A DNA stretch of 64,000 bases from Dolichospermum sp. DET69 (GCA_017355425.1 CP070233.1:1653501-1717500); one strand, 5' to 3'. Positions 21,730-31,702 are shown, counted from the stretch's first letter. Numbers and translations: made by a program. The notes: generated by a model not told the origin, from the letters alone.

Positions 21730-22899
21730 TCAGTTTAAAACTAGATTTTTTGTAGATATAACACCGGCATATAAAGCTTCATGTCGCTTAATAATATGGC
21801 GGAGGTCATAATCTACTATCCGGTTACGCCCTTGCTGAACCATGATGCGAGCTTCTTGAGGATGATCCAATATCCGTGCCATTGCCTTTGTTAGTTCTTC
21901 TATATCACCCACTTGAACAAGAAGACCACAACCGTCCGCTAGTAAATCTCTAGTTCCCCTAATTGCTGTACTAATCACAGGAGTCTCTATTGACAACGAC
22001 TCCATTACACATCGGGGTAGTCCTTCCTGTTCGGAAGCCAATATAGTAGCTACCGATATAGACATTAAAGTTGTAATATCCTGGCGCACACCCAAAAAAT
22101 TAACTTGATGTTGTACCCCCAATTGCATAGCTAACTGTTGCATTTGCTGCATTAGTGGACCATCTCCAGCAAAAGCTAGGCGGGTATTAGGTCGAGCTAG
22201 ATCAGCAAATGCCTTTAAAACATCTTGAGGACGTTTGCGAGGAATAAACTCAGCCACTGACAAAAATAGTGGAGTCTCTGCACTTAGTTCCAACTCTTGA
22301 CGAACCCGTTCAAGTTCAGAGATAGGAGTCGCATCAGAACTGTAGTAGTTGATATCTACACCAATTCCTGGCATATAATAAATTTTATCTGGAGGATTAA
22401 TTTGATATCGCTTTGCTGCTTGCTCATCATCACGATTAATCACAACTAAATAATCATGCCAATGCCCTGCCAATTTCTCTAATCCTAAGAATACAGCATT
22501 CTTTAATGGTTTACCACCAGGATGGAAGTGAAAGCCGTGGGCGGTGTATATGACCTTTGTATGGAGTTGCTTTTTTAAGTCCTTCAGAGCATATCTGGTC
22601 ACGAAACCAGCCACTGGCGTATGAACATGAACTATATCATATTTCTCTTGCCGCACTATCTCTTGGATAATTTGCGGTGTACCCAGAAAATTGCGTGGGT
22701 CTAGGGGGTTGCGTGACCATTGTATATCCCAAACATGATCAAATGTCTGCACGCAATCTGCACAAGCTGAAATTCCACAAGCCATACCATCTACACACCA
22801 ACCTTGATCACGGAAGTGGCGGGCAAAAGGCAGGATAAACCCGCGTAGAGTAGCAGGGATTGTCGCTACCATTAAAATCTTTTTCATTCTATTTTTCAA
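21730..22899 (-). CDS. Glycosyltransferase family 4 (PglA-like)
   Basis: A 389-residue GT-B glycosyltransferase that adds a sugar to the lipid-linked repeat unit on the cytoplasmic face. The N-terminal half has DIVHVHTPVAGFVTRYAL and YTAHGFHFHPGG, the acceptor side; the C-terminal half has the donor motif ASEQEGLPRCVMESLSIETPVI with the E-x7-E pair. The sequence type recalls PglA, which extends bacillosamine. The start MKNRMKKILMVATIP could be either Met; the second gives a better N-terminus. A repeat element separates it from the sugar transferase gene. Confidence 0.9.
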   Translation of the reverse strand: MKNRMKKILMVATIPATLRGFILPFARHFRDQGWCVDGMACGISACADCVQTFDHVWDIQWSRNPLDPRNFLGTPQIIQEIVRQEKYDIVHVHTPVAGFVTRYALKDLKKQLHTKVIYTAHGFHFHPGGKPLKNAVFLGLEKLAGHWHDYLVVINRDDEQAAKRYQINPPDKIYYMPGIGVDINYYSSDATPISELERVRQELELSAETPLFLSVAEFIPRKRPQDVLKAFADLARPNTRLAFAGDGPLMQQMQQLAMQLGVQHQVNFLGVRQDITTLMSISVATILASEQEGLPRCVMESLSIETPVISTAIRGTRDLLADGCGLLVQVGDIEELTKAMARILDHPQEARIMVQQGRNRIVDYDLRHIIKRHEALYAGVISTKNLVLN

Positions 22900-22921
22900 A
22901 GAGTTAGTTGATCTTTACTAA

Positions 22922-23022
22922 TAGACATCTCCAGAAAAGAATGTAGAGCCGAGAATCCCTACTCAGGTCACGTCTCTACGAGGGTTCTAGGAAATGCACA
23001 TTTAATTTTTACCAGATGTCTA
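22922..23022. mobile_element. Family-4 miniature element (TIR TAGACATCT)
   Basis: A 101-bp segment bounded by TAGACATCT and AGATGTCTA. An inverted near-copy lies at 56907-57008 (shared core AATGTAGAGCCGAGAATCCC). Its right end supplies the TAG stop codon of the glycosyltransferase at 23020-24210. TA at both edges suggests a TA target duplication. Confidence 0.75.
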
Positions 23023-24210
23023 ATGTTTCTGAGTCAAGAGCCATGCTTCTGTCTGCCCCCGCACATAACGGTAGAACGCAATTCTTTGATCACGCAGCAT
23101 TTCATCTTTGTACTCTTTAGCTTTCTCTAGATTACGGGCTGACATTTGAGCCATGCGTTCTGGATTAGTCACAACCTCCCGAATTTTTGCTGCTAGAGCT
23201 GCTACATCACCAGGTGGCACCATATCCTCCGGTGGTATTAATTCTGGGATACCACCTACCGTAGAACCAATACAGGGTAATGCTCGTGCCATTGCTTCTA
23301 CCATTGCTCTAGGTAGACCTTCTTGATAAGAAGGTAAAATAAATAAATCCGCTTGATCTAACTCAGTGATTACAGCTTTTCCTGCCCCCAACTGACCACG
23401 GAAACAGACTCGCTCTTTTAAACCCAAGACTGCTGCTTGTGTCTCCAGTTCAGTTCTGTGTTTACCATCGCCAATTATGGTCAATTTCAGGTTTATTCCT
23501 TCTTGTACACAGATAGCCATAGCACTGAGCAGTATGTTAGGAGCTTTATAGAGTTGAGCTAAAGTACCCACAAAGATCAGATTTAATGGACTCATCTTGT
23601 GAAATTGACGGGGAGTTAAGACCAAAAACTTTTCTGAAATGTCTACGTCTGATATTCCTACTGAATAGTTGGGACAAGGGTATCTAGTTTGTAACGCCTG
23701 TTTGGTGACATAAGCTGCTGCACAAGCTCTAGCACATTGTCGCCGCAATGTCTGAGGATACCACCACCGGAAAAACGGGCGCAAAGGATGTCGAATAGAA
23801 CCTGGAGCAAAGACATCATAAGGATCAGCAACCACTTCTACAGCATAGGGATGATGGGCGGCACGTAGTTTTGGTTCGATACACGAGGCAATTGTCGAAC
23901 TTACTCTTAAAATCACAGCATCTTCTGTCCTTACAGCCTGTTGAGCAGCACGTTTCACCTGGAGTGATTGCTGCAAATACTGCACTGGTCCAATGTAGTA
24001 AGGAATGGCAGCAAAGGAAACATGATCGCCATTAGCCTCTTTCCAATCAGACGGTACTGTTGGTAAATCCCGAACACGGGCAACTACCTGCACATGATCA
24101 AAAACCTCCAGATATCGCTGCCAAAATGAATATGGGAACTGTGTTTGTGTCCATACTATTCCATCCGGTGTGCGATCAAAACGGTATTCAAGTGCAACGA
24201 CAATGTTCAT
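23020..24210 (-). CDS. Glycosyltransferase family 4
   Basis: A 396-residue GT-B enzyme. The N-terminus (MNIVVALEYRFDRTPDGIVW) is the acceptor domain; LILIFVGTLAQLYKAPN-like sequence opens the donor domain, and LPSYQEGLPRAMVEAMARALPCI holds the E-x7-E nucleotide-sugar motif, followed by GGIPELI. It acts in the cytoplasm in repeat-unit assembly; donor and linkage cannot be deduced. The stop codon TAG lies within the terminal repeat of a miniature element, so the C-terminus LLTQKH may have been set by that insertion. Confidence 0.9.
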   Translation of the reverse strand: MNIVVALEYRFDRTPDGIVWTQTQFPYSFWQRYLEVFDHVQVVARVRDLPTVPSDWKEANGDHVSFAAIPYYIGPVQYLQQSLQVKRAAQQAVRTEDAVILRVSSTIASCIEPKLRAAHHPYAVEVVADPYDVFAPGSIRHPLRPFFRWWYPQTLRRQCARACAAAYVTKQALQTRYPCPNYSVGISDVDISEKFLVLTPRQFHKMSPLNLIFVGTLAQLYKAPNILLSAMAICVQEGINLKLTIIGDGKHRTELETQAAVLGLKERVCFRGQLGAGKAVITELDQADLFILPSYQEGLPRAMVEAMARALPCIGSTVGGIPELIPPEDMVPPGDVAALAAKIREVVTNPERMAQMSARNLEKAKEYKDEMLRDQRIAFYRYVRGQTEAWLLTQKH

Positions 24211-24307
24211 AAGATTTTATAAAATGAGGAATTTTTTCCGTACTTGCATTAGAGGATCTTGATATTTAGTCCGGTAGAATCATATTTTTTTACTTTGCAT
24301 AAATTCC

Positions 24308-25810
24308 CTACAAAATATGATCAGCTAAAATAATTGATTTATTTATCAATTTCTTTTGAGAACTGAACCAAACAACTAAAACAGGCAAGCCACTATTTTT
24401 GATTAAGAAAAATATGTCATTATCAAGGTCACTTGTAAGGATCACAAAACAAAAATTGACAAGCATAGGTAATAAAATCAAGCGACTATCTGAAAATTTC
24501 CAGTTAAGAAGGCAACGATGAACCCAGCCAACCAAAATCCCTAGTGGGATAAATGCCAGGGGGACAACAAAAAAACCAAAGTTGAGCATTGCTTCACCTG
24601 TAATTCCGTAGACTTTGGAAGTCTCCCATACACCCAATTTGTAAGATCCTTTACCAAATAATAGTTCTGTTCCTTGTATAACCTTATGTTTGAAAGGCTT
24701 ATGAGGCATGATGAATTTAGGTATTAAAATAGTTGCTGCTGCTAGATAGGTTTCTCCCCAAACATATTCATAATCACTATTAGGAAGCATCAATCTGTAG
24801 AGCATATAAGCTTGAATATCACTGCGTCCGATATCTCCCAGAAGCAAGCCTTGTAAGGTTCGCCCCGATTTCTCTTCCAATTCGGTAGCATCCTCACGAC
24901 TTTTTAGTGCCGTATTGATTCCATCCACACCTCCTGCTTTGAAAAAACCATACAAGTACATAAAAAAGATCAGAAAAACTAGTCCTATAGCTACTTCTTT
25001 TTTAGTAATTCGGCGGATCATGAAATGAATCATCCCTGCTGCCCAGAATAAAGCCCAGATTGTATTAGAACGACTACCTCGAAGACCACCAAAAAACATT
25101 TGCAATACTAGAAATAGCAGCAATACTAAAATTAATACTGGCCAAGATTGTAGGCGTTTATTTTTTTGGGCATAAACGCTAAATGCCATCATTGCTAGGA
25201 TAGGGAAGCTTTCTGAAAATAAGAACACAATCCCCATCCCTTCTAAATTTGAACCACCCTCTTGACTTGCAGAAGCAATATAGCCCATGAGTCCACCAAA
25301 CTGCTGATAGACTCCAATTTGAAGTACCGCAGAAAAGATCATGGTAAAGGTGACAAGATAATAAAAACGCTGGAGATTGATTTGCCAATAGGTGTAAGTT
25401 GATGGATTTTTTGGTTTTTTGGTAATTAGGTTTCTGGAAAAGCGATATACTACAAGACCTAATAAGTTGAGGATTGCCATGCCACCTAGCCAAGGTCTCC
25501 AGTCTGGTGGGTAGTCAAACCAAGGTTCTAACCAACTGTCCCAGCTAACATGAAGTATGGGGGCTAAAAAAAAGAAGTGGAAACCTAATACACCGATAAT
25601 CCCAACTGGGTCAAAAATATTTAGGCGATTGCGAAACCAGTTAACAGTATCAATACCAATCAAAATTCCACTTAATGTGACAGGTATTAAAAACCAATGC
25701 TCGAACTGTTTTGAGGTGTTAAGACACCACAACAGTATTATGCAGCAAATAAAAACAGAAATAAAGATACTGTCTACATAAGTCTTGGGGAAAACTGTTT
25801 TGTGATTCAT
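24308..25810 (-). CDS. O-antigen/capsule polymerase-like membrane protein (Wzy candidate)
   Basis: A 500-residue polytopic membrane protein with about eleven or twelve hydrophobic helices and a large polar loop in the second half (GGVDGINTALKSREDATELEEKSGRTLQGLL). GLRGSRSNTIWAL between helices is typical of repeat-unit polymerases. It polymerises lipid-linked repeat units on the outer face of the inner membrane if it is a true Wzy, which has little sequence conservation. Its start overlaps the preceding glycosyltransferase stop by one base (TAATG), implying coupled translation. The presence of a flippase in the same locus supports the Wzy call. Confidence 0.75.
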   Translation of the reverse strand: MNHKTVFPKTYVDSIFISVFICCIILLWCLNTSKQFEHWFLIPVTLSGILIGIDTVNWFRNRLNIFDPVGIIGVLGFHFFFLAPILHVSWDSWLEPWFDYPPDWRPWLGGMAILNLLGLVVYRFSRNLITKKPKNPSTYTYWQINLQRFYYLVTFTMIFSAVLQIGVYQQFGGLMGYIASASQEGGSNLEGMGIVFLFSESFPILAMMAFSVYAQKNKRLQSWPVLILVLLLFLVLQMFFGGLRGSRSNTIWALFWAAGMIHFMIRRITKKEVAIGLVFLIFFMYLYGFFKAGGVDGINTALKSREDATELEEKSGRTLQGLLLGDIGRSDIQAYMLYRLMLPNSDYEYVWGETYLAAATILIPKFIMPHKPFKHKVIQGTELLFGKGSYKLGVWETSKVYGITGEAMLNFGFFVVPLAFIPLGILVGWVHRCLLNWKFSDSRLILLPMLVNFCFVILTSDLDNDIFFLIKNSGLPVLVVWFSSQKKLINKSIILADHIL

Positions 25811-26952
25811 TATGGAATCGCTTTGGTAAACTGGGTTTGATAAATCTTTTCCAACTGTTGTACTGAAGTTTCAATGTTGAAAGGACTAGTTTTTACAAGT
25901 TCCAGAGCGTCTGGTTGAATATGATCAGAGAGTTTAGATCGCTGAGACAGGATCTCCTGACCCCACTCGGAAACAGGCTGCTGGAGAGATAGTCGCTTGA
26001 CTAAGTGCTTTACTACGTCTGCTGCTTCTGGAATCACATCCGATAAAATACAGGGTAATCCTGCTGCTTGGGCTTCAATTAAAACTAAGCCTAATCCTTC
26101 ACCGAGGGAGGGAAATAAAAATACATCCATAGCACCGCGCATAAGTCTGGCGACATCAGGACGGCTACCTGCCAAGATGACCCGATCCGCAATACCAATA
26201 TCCCTAGCTTGCTGGGTGATTTCGGATCTTAAACTACCTTCACCAACCAGTAAAAGGTATGCTTGCGGTACTTTGCTGGTAACACTAGCGAAAATTTTCA
26301 GAAGAAATTGATGATTTTTTTCTTTTTCCAAGCGACCAACATGACCAATAACAAAAGCATCTGGTGGAATATTCAATTCATTGCGAATCTCAAAACTATC
26401 TATAGGTTGTTGAAAAGAAGTCAAATTTATACCGGAGTAAAGTATTCGCCACTGAGGATAATTTTTCCAATTTTGACCAAATAAATCTGCATTAGCAACT
26501 TCGCTGCATCCTAGACCAATAGTAGAATGACGCTTAATCAAATATTTCGTCAACCCTAGATACAATTGGCGATATATTCCTTGGTGAGTTTCTAGTGCCG
26601 AGCTACAATGGCTATGGATAATACGGGTGGGTACTCCAGCTTGTTGGGCTAAATGCAAGACATAACCACTGAAGTAATGAACGTGACTATGGACGATATC
26701 ATAAATTCCATGTTTGTCTAGGATCTGCCGGAAGTTGGCAGCATATAGCCAAGGTTTTGAGGGATTTAAGCAAGGAATAATCTTGCTACCAAGGGCGCGA
26801 ATTTCATCATCGTAAGCACAAGGTTTATCGGTATGAACCAAAAAATCCATTTGAAAGTGATCGCGGTCAATATAACGGAGAATATTCATCAGCCAGGTTT
26901 CGATGCCGCCCCGATTCATCCCGCCGACAACATGAAGGATACGCTTTTTCAT
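25810..26952 (-). CDS. Glycosyltransferase family 4/1
   Basis: A 380-residue GT-B glycosyltransferase starting MKKRILHVVGGMNRGGIETWLMN, the common opening of EPS transferases with the glycine-rich acceptor loop. DIVHSHVHYFSGYVLHL follows; the donor site is FPSLGEGLGLVLIEAQAAGLPCI with the E-x7-E pair. It is followed by the polymerase gene with a one-base overlap and preceded by a 151-bp gap containing a small repeat. The sugar donor is unknown. Confidence 0.9.
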   Translation of the reverse strand: MKKRILHVVGGMNRGGIETWLMNILRYIDRDHFQMDFLVHTDKPCAYDDEIRALGSKIIPCLNPSKPWLYAANFRQILDKHGIYDIVHSHVHYFSGYVLHLAQQAGVPTRIIHSHCSSALETHQGIYRQLYLGLTKYLIKRHSTIGLGCSEVANADLFGQNWKNYPQWRILYSGINLTSFQQPIDSFEIRNELNIPPDAFVIGHVGRLEKEKNHQFLLKIFASVTSKVPQAYLLLVGEGSLRSEITQQARDIGIADRVILAGSRPDVARLMRGAMDVFLFPSLGEGLGLVLIEAQAAGLPCILSDVIPEAADVVKHLVKRLSLQQPVSEWGQEILSQRSKLSDHIQPDALELVKTSPFNIETSVQQLEKIYQTQFTKAIP

Positions 26953-26990
26953 GATTTGTATTTACTCTTTTAATCATTGATAACGCAATA

Positions 26991-27096
26991 TACAGCGGTT
27001 CTTGATTGAATGAGGTACATGAACCCCACCCCCAACCCCCTCCCCGCTTTTCGAGAGGGGGCTATGATGTACCTCATCACAGCAGGAAGTGCTGTA
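26991..27096. mobile_element. Family-3 miniature element (TACAGC ends)
   Basis: A 106-bp palindromic segment: TACAGCGGTTCTTGATTG with TGAGGTACATG on the left, CATGATGTACCTCA-like sequence and GCTGTA on the right. A relative at 36489-36778 has the same GC-rich CCCCACCCCCAACCCCC core and is split by another element. TA-bounded ends hint at an IS630/Tc1-type target (inference). Confidence 0.6.
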
Positions 27097-27103
27097 ATTA
27101 AAA

Positions 27104-29023
27104 TTAATTGGCAAAAATATTCACCATTGCTAGGAAGTTTGACCCAATCAGGTAATCATTTTTATTAGGCATATTTTTTAAACTTAACATCACGGTTGAA
27201 ATTCCTTTCTCTTTAGTTATTTTTACAGGTTTAATGTAAATGGACACCTCTTTTTTTCCAGATGGAATCGTCACCGCATCAGAAATATATTGATAATCAA
27301 CTCCATTTTTAGCTGTGCCTCTGATTGTGTATTTAACCTGTAAGTTCTGACTGATATCACCTGTACGATTGATACGGAAATGCCCTAAAGGTTCAGATTT
27401 AGAGGTATAGGAATTGGCTGCTATTATTTCCACAATTGTAGGATTACTATGGGTAAATCGTAAATCAACATATTTGTTTTTGATCTCAAAGTTTGCATCT
27501 GTGGGATTAGTAATCAGTTTTTCATTAACATACATATTATCAAAGTTGACATTGCTAATATTTATTTCTCGATTATGTCCTTGAAAACTTGAAGGTTCGC
27601 TGCCAAGATCAGCAACTTTTAAATTATAAAAATAAATATTTTTAATATACCCTAAAGTATTTAGAGTGGATGTAGGCTCCCAATTAGCTTTGATGATATG
27701 CCACTGAAATAGGGAAGATGAAGCGTCTCCTTTTTTTTTGTTAACTATTTCTTCTACTCTAATATTCTTAAAATAAATATTTTCAAAGTTTGCGCCTGTA
27801 ACTGGCCAGAAGCCTGATAATTCACTTGTAAAAACTACATCTATATTTTCATAGGTAATATTGCGAATAAAATCTTGTTGTACTGTCGTGCCGATTTTAA
27901 ATATCCCACCAGAATAGTAATTGTAAAAAACTGAATTTTTGACGTTAATATTCTCGTTATTCTTGATGCTTTTCAACTTGTCACCACCATGGGAAGTAGC
28001 ATCATCCGTGCCTCTATAGAATACGTTATCAATGGTGATATTTCTTGATGACCAAAAATCAAAGCCATCTGTGTTTGCAAAATTAGAGTCCGGCGCAGCT
28101 AAGACTTTAACATTGTAGAATGTAGAGGTATCTGTGTAACCAATCCAAATATTCGCTACAGCCGGATCTATGACTAGAATATCCTCAACACGAATATTCT
28201 TAGTATTAATCAACTTAATTAAACTGTACCATCCTCCTCTTGGTCGCCAATAAGATCCATTACCATAAAGTACGCCACGGCCCATAATTTTAACGTTGCT
28301 GACATTCTCTAACTGCAAGACTCCCTGACCATAGGAGGGGTTAATCTCTTGCGTTGCCAATAAAACTGAGCCACCCGCTAAGTACATAGTCATGTTGCTT
28401 TTGAGATTAAGTTGCTTAGTTTTATAAACTCCTGGAGGAATATAAAGCACTCCTTTGCGAACAGAAACCTCGTTAATTGCTTGTTGAATTTTATCAGTGA
28501 CATCATTTATACCTGTGTTATCTACGCCATATTTCATGAGGTTAATGACGTGAGGATTACTCTGGTCAGGTTTCTGGTCTTCTAATGGGTCTGCGAAAAT
28601 ATACAATTCCTCACTCACTCCATTTACTTTATGAAGAATAAGCTTTCTCGGAGTTTTCACAGAGAAAGAAATTGTATTGCTGTTATGACGTGATGGAATA
28701 TTGGCACTTTTAGGGCTAAGGGTATAGCTTTTGATTGGCTCTTTATAGCTGATATCAATTTCTGCTGTGCCAGCAAAGGCAAAGTGAACATAACTAATAG
28801 AGTTGTATTTATTCACGAATATGGGCTGACCGTTGACTGTAACTTTATAGGTGCTGCTTTTTTTAGCAATGTTAGGTGTAGAGTACGGTTGCAGAACACT
28901 CCTTTGACTAATCGCAGGAGTTGTATTACCTGCTACGAATGTTAATGTCACACCTAAAAAGGTTAACAAGCAAATAATGTGCTGAGGTTTAGCTAAACTA
29001 TGCTGCTGATTTGGAATTTTCAT
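27104..29023 (-). CDS. Secreted right-handed beta-helix protein (pectate lyase/GH28-like) with Calx-beta domain
   Basis: A 639-residue exported protein. A signal peptide covers about 1-38. A beta-sandwich N-terminal part precedes the helix entry VINLMKYGVDNTGINDVTD with GVLYIPPGVYKT, the signature of the pectate-lyase superfamily; many short imperfect beta-helix turns follow (NVKIMGRGVLYG, NITIDNVFYRG, NINVKNSVFYN). A Calx-beta-like domain (about 545-635, with GTAKNGVDYQYI) ends it. A role in trimming, modifying or binding the exported polysaccharide is inferred from location. Its start overlaps the flippase gene by 26 bp. Confidence 0.85.
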   Translation of the reverse strand: MKIPNQQHSLAKPQHIICLLTFLGVTLTFVAGNTTPAISQRSVLQPYSTPNIAKKSSTYKVTVNGQPIFVNKYNSISYVHFAFAGTAEIDISYKEPIKSYTLSPKSANIPSRHNSNTISFSVKTPRKLILHKVNGVSEELYIFADPLEDQKPDQSNPHVINLMKYGVDNTGINDVTDKIQQAINEVSVRKGVLYIPPGVYKTKQLNLKSNMTMYLAGGSVLLATQEINPSYGQGVLQLENVSNVKIMGRGVLYGNGSYWRPRGGWYSLIKLINTKNIRVEDILVIDPAVANIWIGYTDTSTFYNVKVLAAPDSNFANTDGFDFWSSRNITIDNVFYRGTDDATSHGGDKLKSIKNNENINVKNSVFYNYYSGGIFKIGTTVQQDFIRNITYENIDVVFTSELSGFWPVTGANFENIYFKNIRVEEIVNKKKGDASSSLFQWHIIKANWEPTSTLNTLGYIKNIYFYNLKVADLGSEPSSFQGHNREINISNVNFDNMYVNEKLITNPTDANFEIKNKYVDLRFTHSNPTIVEIIAANSYTSKSEPLGHFRINRTGDISQNLQVKYTIRGTAKNGVDYQYISDAVTIPSGKKEVSIYIKPVKITKEKGISTVMLSLKNMPNKNDYLIGSNFLAMVNIFAN

Positions 29024-30269
29024 ATTTTTGGAGTTTATAAAGAATGTAAATGATTACTCCCACACTAATAATGAGTTGGGTAATAGACCCCAACAAAAGG
29101 GCTACTGCTCCTCCTAATAAGCCCAACTTTGGCAATAACCAGAAACAAGCTATTCCAGAGATACTTGCCACAGTCATAAACAAAGGTATTTGCATCCGAA
29201 AATATCGCGCTGCGGTCATTGCATAGCCCAGAAATGATGACATATAGTTAATTCCCGCAACAACCATCAAACAAATAAATAAGGTTGTTTGTTCTCCATA
29301 TTCAGGGCGATATAACAGCGTCAAAATTGGCCGTCCACCTATAACAGCTACTAAGACACCTATTCCCCCTAAAACAGTCGCAATTCCTAGCAGCTTCAAT
29401 AACAGGTTACGGAAAGCCTTGTGATTGCCTTCTGCATAATATTTGGCGAGTCGAGGAATGGCTGACTCCCCCAGGGCGTTGATTACCATACCACCTGCCA
29501 CCATTAAGTAAGCTAAAGCGGCAAAGATACCCAACTCCCGCACACCTAAATATCGTTCAATAAAATAACGGGGAATATTGGCATTAAATGAAATTAGCAT
29601 CATTACAAATCCCAAAGGTAAAGAAAGCCATGTTAGCTTGATGAGACTTTTCTTATGCCAACGAGGTTGTAATTTTGATCTCTGTTTTATAATTAATAAC
29701 CCACTACGAATGTCATAACTAAATAACACTACAACCCAGGTAAAAATCAACCCTAATACACCCCAAGAAACCCTTCCAGATAGATATACTCCGATGCCTA
29801 GCAGCAGTAATGATAGTGGTCCTTTAATCATCAATGAGATCGCAATTCTATCCATCCGTTCATGCTGCTGAATTAACCCACAAAATATATCACTAATTGC
29901 CTCAAATGTCTTGGCTACTCCTATTAAGAAAATAACTAAAGATATTTCTCCTCCATATCCACTAAAAAAGCTAATGATTGTAATAGTTAAAAGGGCTAAA
30001 CCTGTTGATATTAGCCTTAGTGCTAAATAATCACTAAACAAAAACTGTTGTTTAACATCTGTTGCTTGGACGATTCGTAATTGGAGATTTGTAAACATCA
30101 TTATGGGTGCTGTCACCGCTAGACCCAAGGTAAATTGTCCTACCATTTCTGGACTACCAAGTTTGGCTAAAACTACTAACATTCCCCACTGGCAACCTGA
30201 ATAAATCACATTACCAATGAATGTCCAAGAGAAGTTACGACGGAGGGTGATGGGCTTATTTTGTTGCAT
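28998..30269 (-). CDS. Polysaccharide flippase (Wzx-like, MATE/MOP superfamily)
   Basis: A 423-residue membrane protein with about twelve to fourteen hydrophobic helices across its length, starting KPITLRRNFSWTFIGNVIYSGCQW, the typical opening of Wzx proteins. YFIERYLGVRELGIFAALAYL is the conserved central segment. It moves lipid-linked repeat units across the inner membrane. It overlaps the gene before it by 14 bp and the beta-helix gene after it by 26 bp, so these three are probably translated together. Substrate specificity cannot be read. Confidence 0.9.
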   Translation of the reverse strand: MQQNKPITLRRNFSWTFIGNVIYSGCQWGMLVVLAKLGSPEMVGQFTLGLAVTAPIMMFTNLQLRIVQATDVKQQFLFSDYLALRLISTGLALLTITIISFFSGYGGEISLVIFLIGVAKTFEAISDIFCGLIQQHERMDRIAISLMIKGPLSLLLLGIGVYLSGRVSWGVLGLIFTWVVVLFSYDIRSGLLIIKQRSKLQPRWHKKSLIKLTWLSLPLGFVMMLISFNANIPRYFIERYLGVRELGIFAALAYLMVAGGMVINALGESAIPRLAKYYAEGNHKAFRNLLLKLLGIATVLGGIGVLVAVIGGRPILTLLYRPEYGEQTTLFICLMVVAGINYMSSFLGYAMTAARYFRMQIPLFMTVASISGIACFWLLPKLGLLGGAVALLLGSITQLIISVGVIIYILYKLQKYENSKSAA

Positions 30270-31254
30270 CTGCTTTAGCCATTACCCTAGTTTGTTTTTG
30301 GTGTCCTTTGCCAAACACAAAAATTATTTGATACCCATCTACACAGGCTATCCATTTACCATCATCAAGTTGATGAGGATCGATAGTGTGCATTCCGATT
30401 TTATTCCACCCATAACCACTGGCTTTAATAATGGGATTGTTGAGAATTGCTTTTTCTTCATAATTAGTAGTTGTTAAATTGATAATTTCATAAGCACGAA
30501 CTTGATTGCCATAAAAACCCTCAACATCTTGGGTATATCGGAATATCTTGCCATCGCAGATTGTGACTCGACCTCCTGATCTAGATATATGTAAATTTCC
30601 TTCTATGAGAGGACTTTGAGGATGCTGAATCCAATCTCCCATTAATTCATCAGCATAGTAAAGATGCAGAGTATTCCCTTGAAATGATGTCGTAAATATC
30701 CACCATTTATCATCGAAATTGAAAATGGAAGAATCCACATAATCACTGCCATCTAATAAGGTTTTAACTAATGTCCATTGAGTTGGAAAATCAACAGCTT
30801 TATATAACCGTATCGAATCCGCTTCATAACTTTCTGGAATCATATAGTATTCATTTTCAAATTTGAATACATAAGGATAAGATAAGTGAAAATTCTCACT
30901 CATCACTATTTGTTGATAACTCCACTTAAATCCATCATTACTAGTTGCCAGTCCTATTTCTCCTCGATTATTTAAACTATTCAGAACCTCAAAAAACATA
31001 TACCAAGTCCCATTTTCATAAACCATAAATGGATCAGCTACAAACTTGGCTGGGACATCTGTAACATCTTTAGCGGTCAAAATTGGATTTTTGATATTTT
31101 CTGGAGAACTTAGCTGAAAAGGTGATTCACCTGTATAAATTCCGATAGACCAATCACACTTCCTGCTCACAAAAGTTCTTGCTATTTCTTTGAGAGAAGA
31201 TAAATAGTTAGATTTGGGAAAATCTTCTGTCTGATCTCTACTGTTTAATTTCAT
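30256..31254 (-). CDS. Five-bladed beta-propeller protein (GINT1 N-terminal-like/GH43-like fold)
   Basis: A 332-residue soluble protein with repeated aromatic-rich strands: VADPFMVYENGTWYMFFEV, FKFENEYYMIPES, SIFNFDDKWWIFTTS, IDPHQLDDGKWIACVDGY. The DPF-Y and W-MFFE pattern resembles the domain annotated as glucosamine inositolphosphorylceramide transferase 1 N-terminal, which has a GH43/GH32-like propeller and occurs in bacterial polysaccharide clusters. It has no signal peptide. It could bind or modify sugar intermediates; the biochemical role is not established. It overlaps wzx by 14 bp. Confidence 0.7.
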   Translation of the reverse strand: MKLNSRDQTEDFPKSNYLSSLKEIARTFVSRKCDWSIGIYTGESPFQLSSPENIKNPILTAKDVTDVPAKFVADPFMVYENGTWYMFFEVLNSLNNRGEIGLATSNDGFKWSYQQIVMSENFHLSYPYVFKFENEYYMIPESYEADSIRLYKAVDFPTQWTLVKTLLDGSDYVDSSIFNFDDKWWIFTTSFQGNTLHLYYADELMGDWIQHPQSPLIEGNLHISRSGGRVTICDGKIFRYTQDVEGFYGNQVRAYEIINLTTTNYEEKAILNNPIIKASGYGWNKIGMHTIDPHQLDDGKWIACVDGYQIIFVFGKGHQKQTRVMAKADATK

Positions 31255-31260
31255 ATTTTT

Positions 31261-31702
31261 TACTTAGAATCATCATAAACGCCGAGAATTTTAATTGATA
31301 AGTTTAAAGCATTGCATATTAAAATCACCCTATTCAATGATCAACTATCTAGTAATTGGCAATAATAAATCTTCACCAATTAAATGGGAATGCTATTGAT
31401 ATTTATCAACCAAACATAAACATTAATCTATGGGTTATTGTTTTTTATCTTGAACTTATAGAGTTTTTATCAAATTTCTACTGCTTAAGTCATGCCAGTT
31501 TGACAGAAATTTCCTATTTTTTAATTTTGAATTCCGTCTTGTATTACTAGACTTTTGTTTGTAATGTCTTCAGTAATTCAGTATTTACCTCCAATTCACA
31601 AGTAAGAGAAATCTTACCTGTACGAGCGGTTTCTCTAAGTTCAAATTTTTGTAGCACTTTAAAAATCGCTACACGATCACCCAAAACTTCTAAGAGTGTG
31701 TT
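31261..31702. repeat. Copy 1 of a duplicated segment ending in ilvH 3' sequence
   Basis: This stretch parallels 35235-35850 in the same orientation: ATAAACATTAAT, TATCTTGAACTTATAGAG, CACGCCAGTTTGACAG (one mismatch) and then the last part of ilvH all recur in order. The copies differ by point changes and small gaps, so the duplication is not recent. The two copies flank the epimerase and dehydratase genes as direct repeats. Confidence 0.8.
31547..31702 (-). pseudogene. Truncated 3' fragment of ilvH
   Basis: From the stop codon at 31547-31549 about 150 bp align with the 3' end of the intact ilvH at 35689: the protein tail reads as a variant of [16 protein letters not shown]...[10 protein letters not shown] deletion of about nine bases occurs relative to the intact gene, and homology stops near 31700. 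No start or upstream coding part exists here. It is a dead fragment left by the segmental duplication. Confidence 0.8.
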
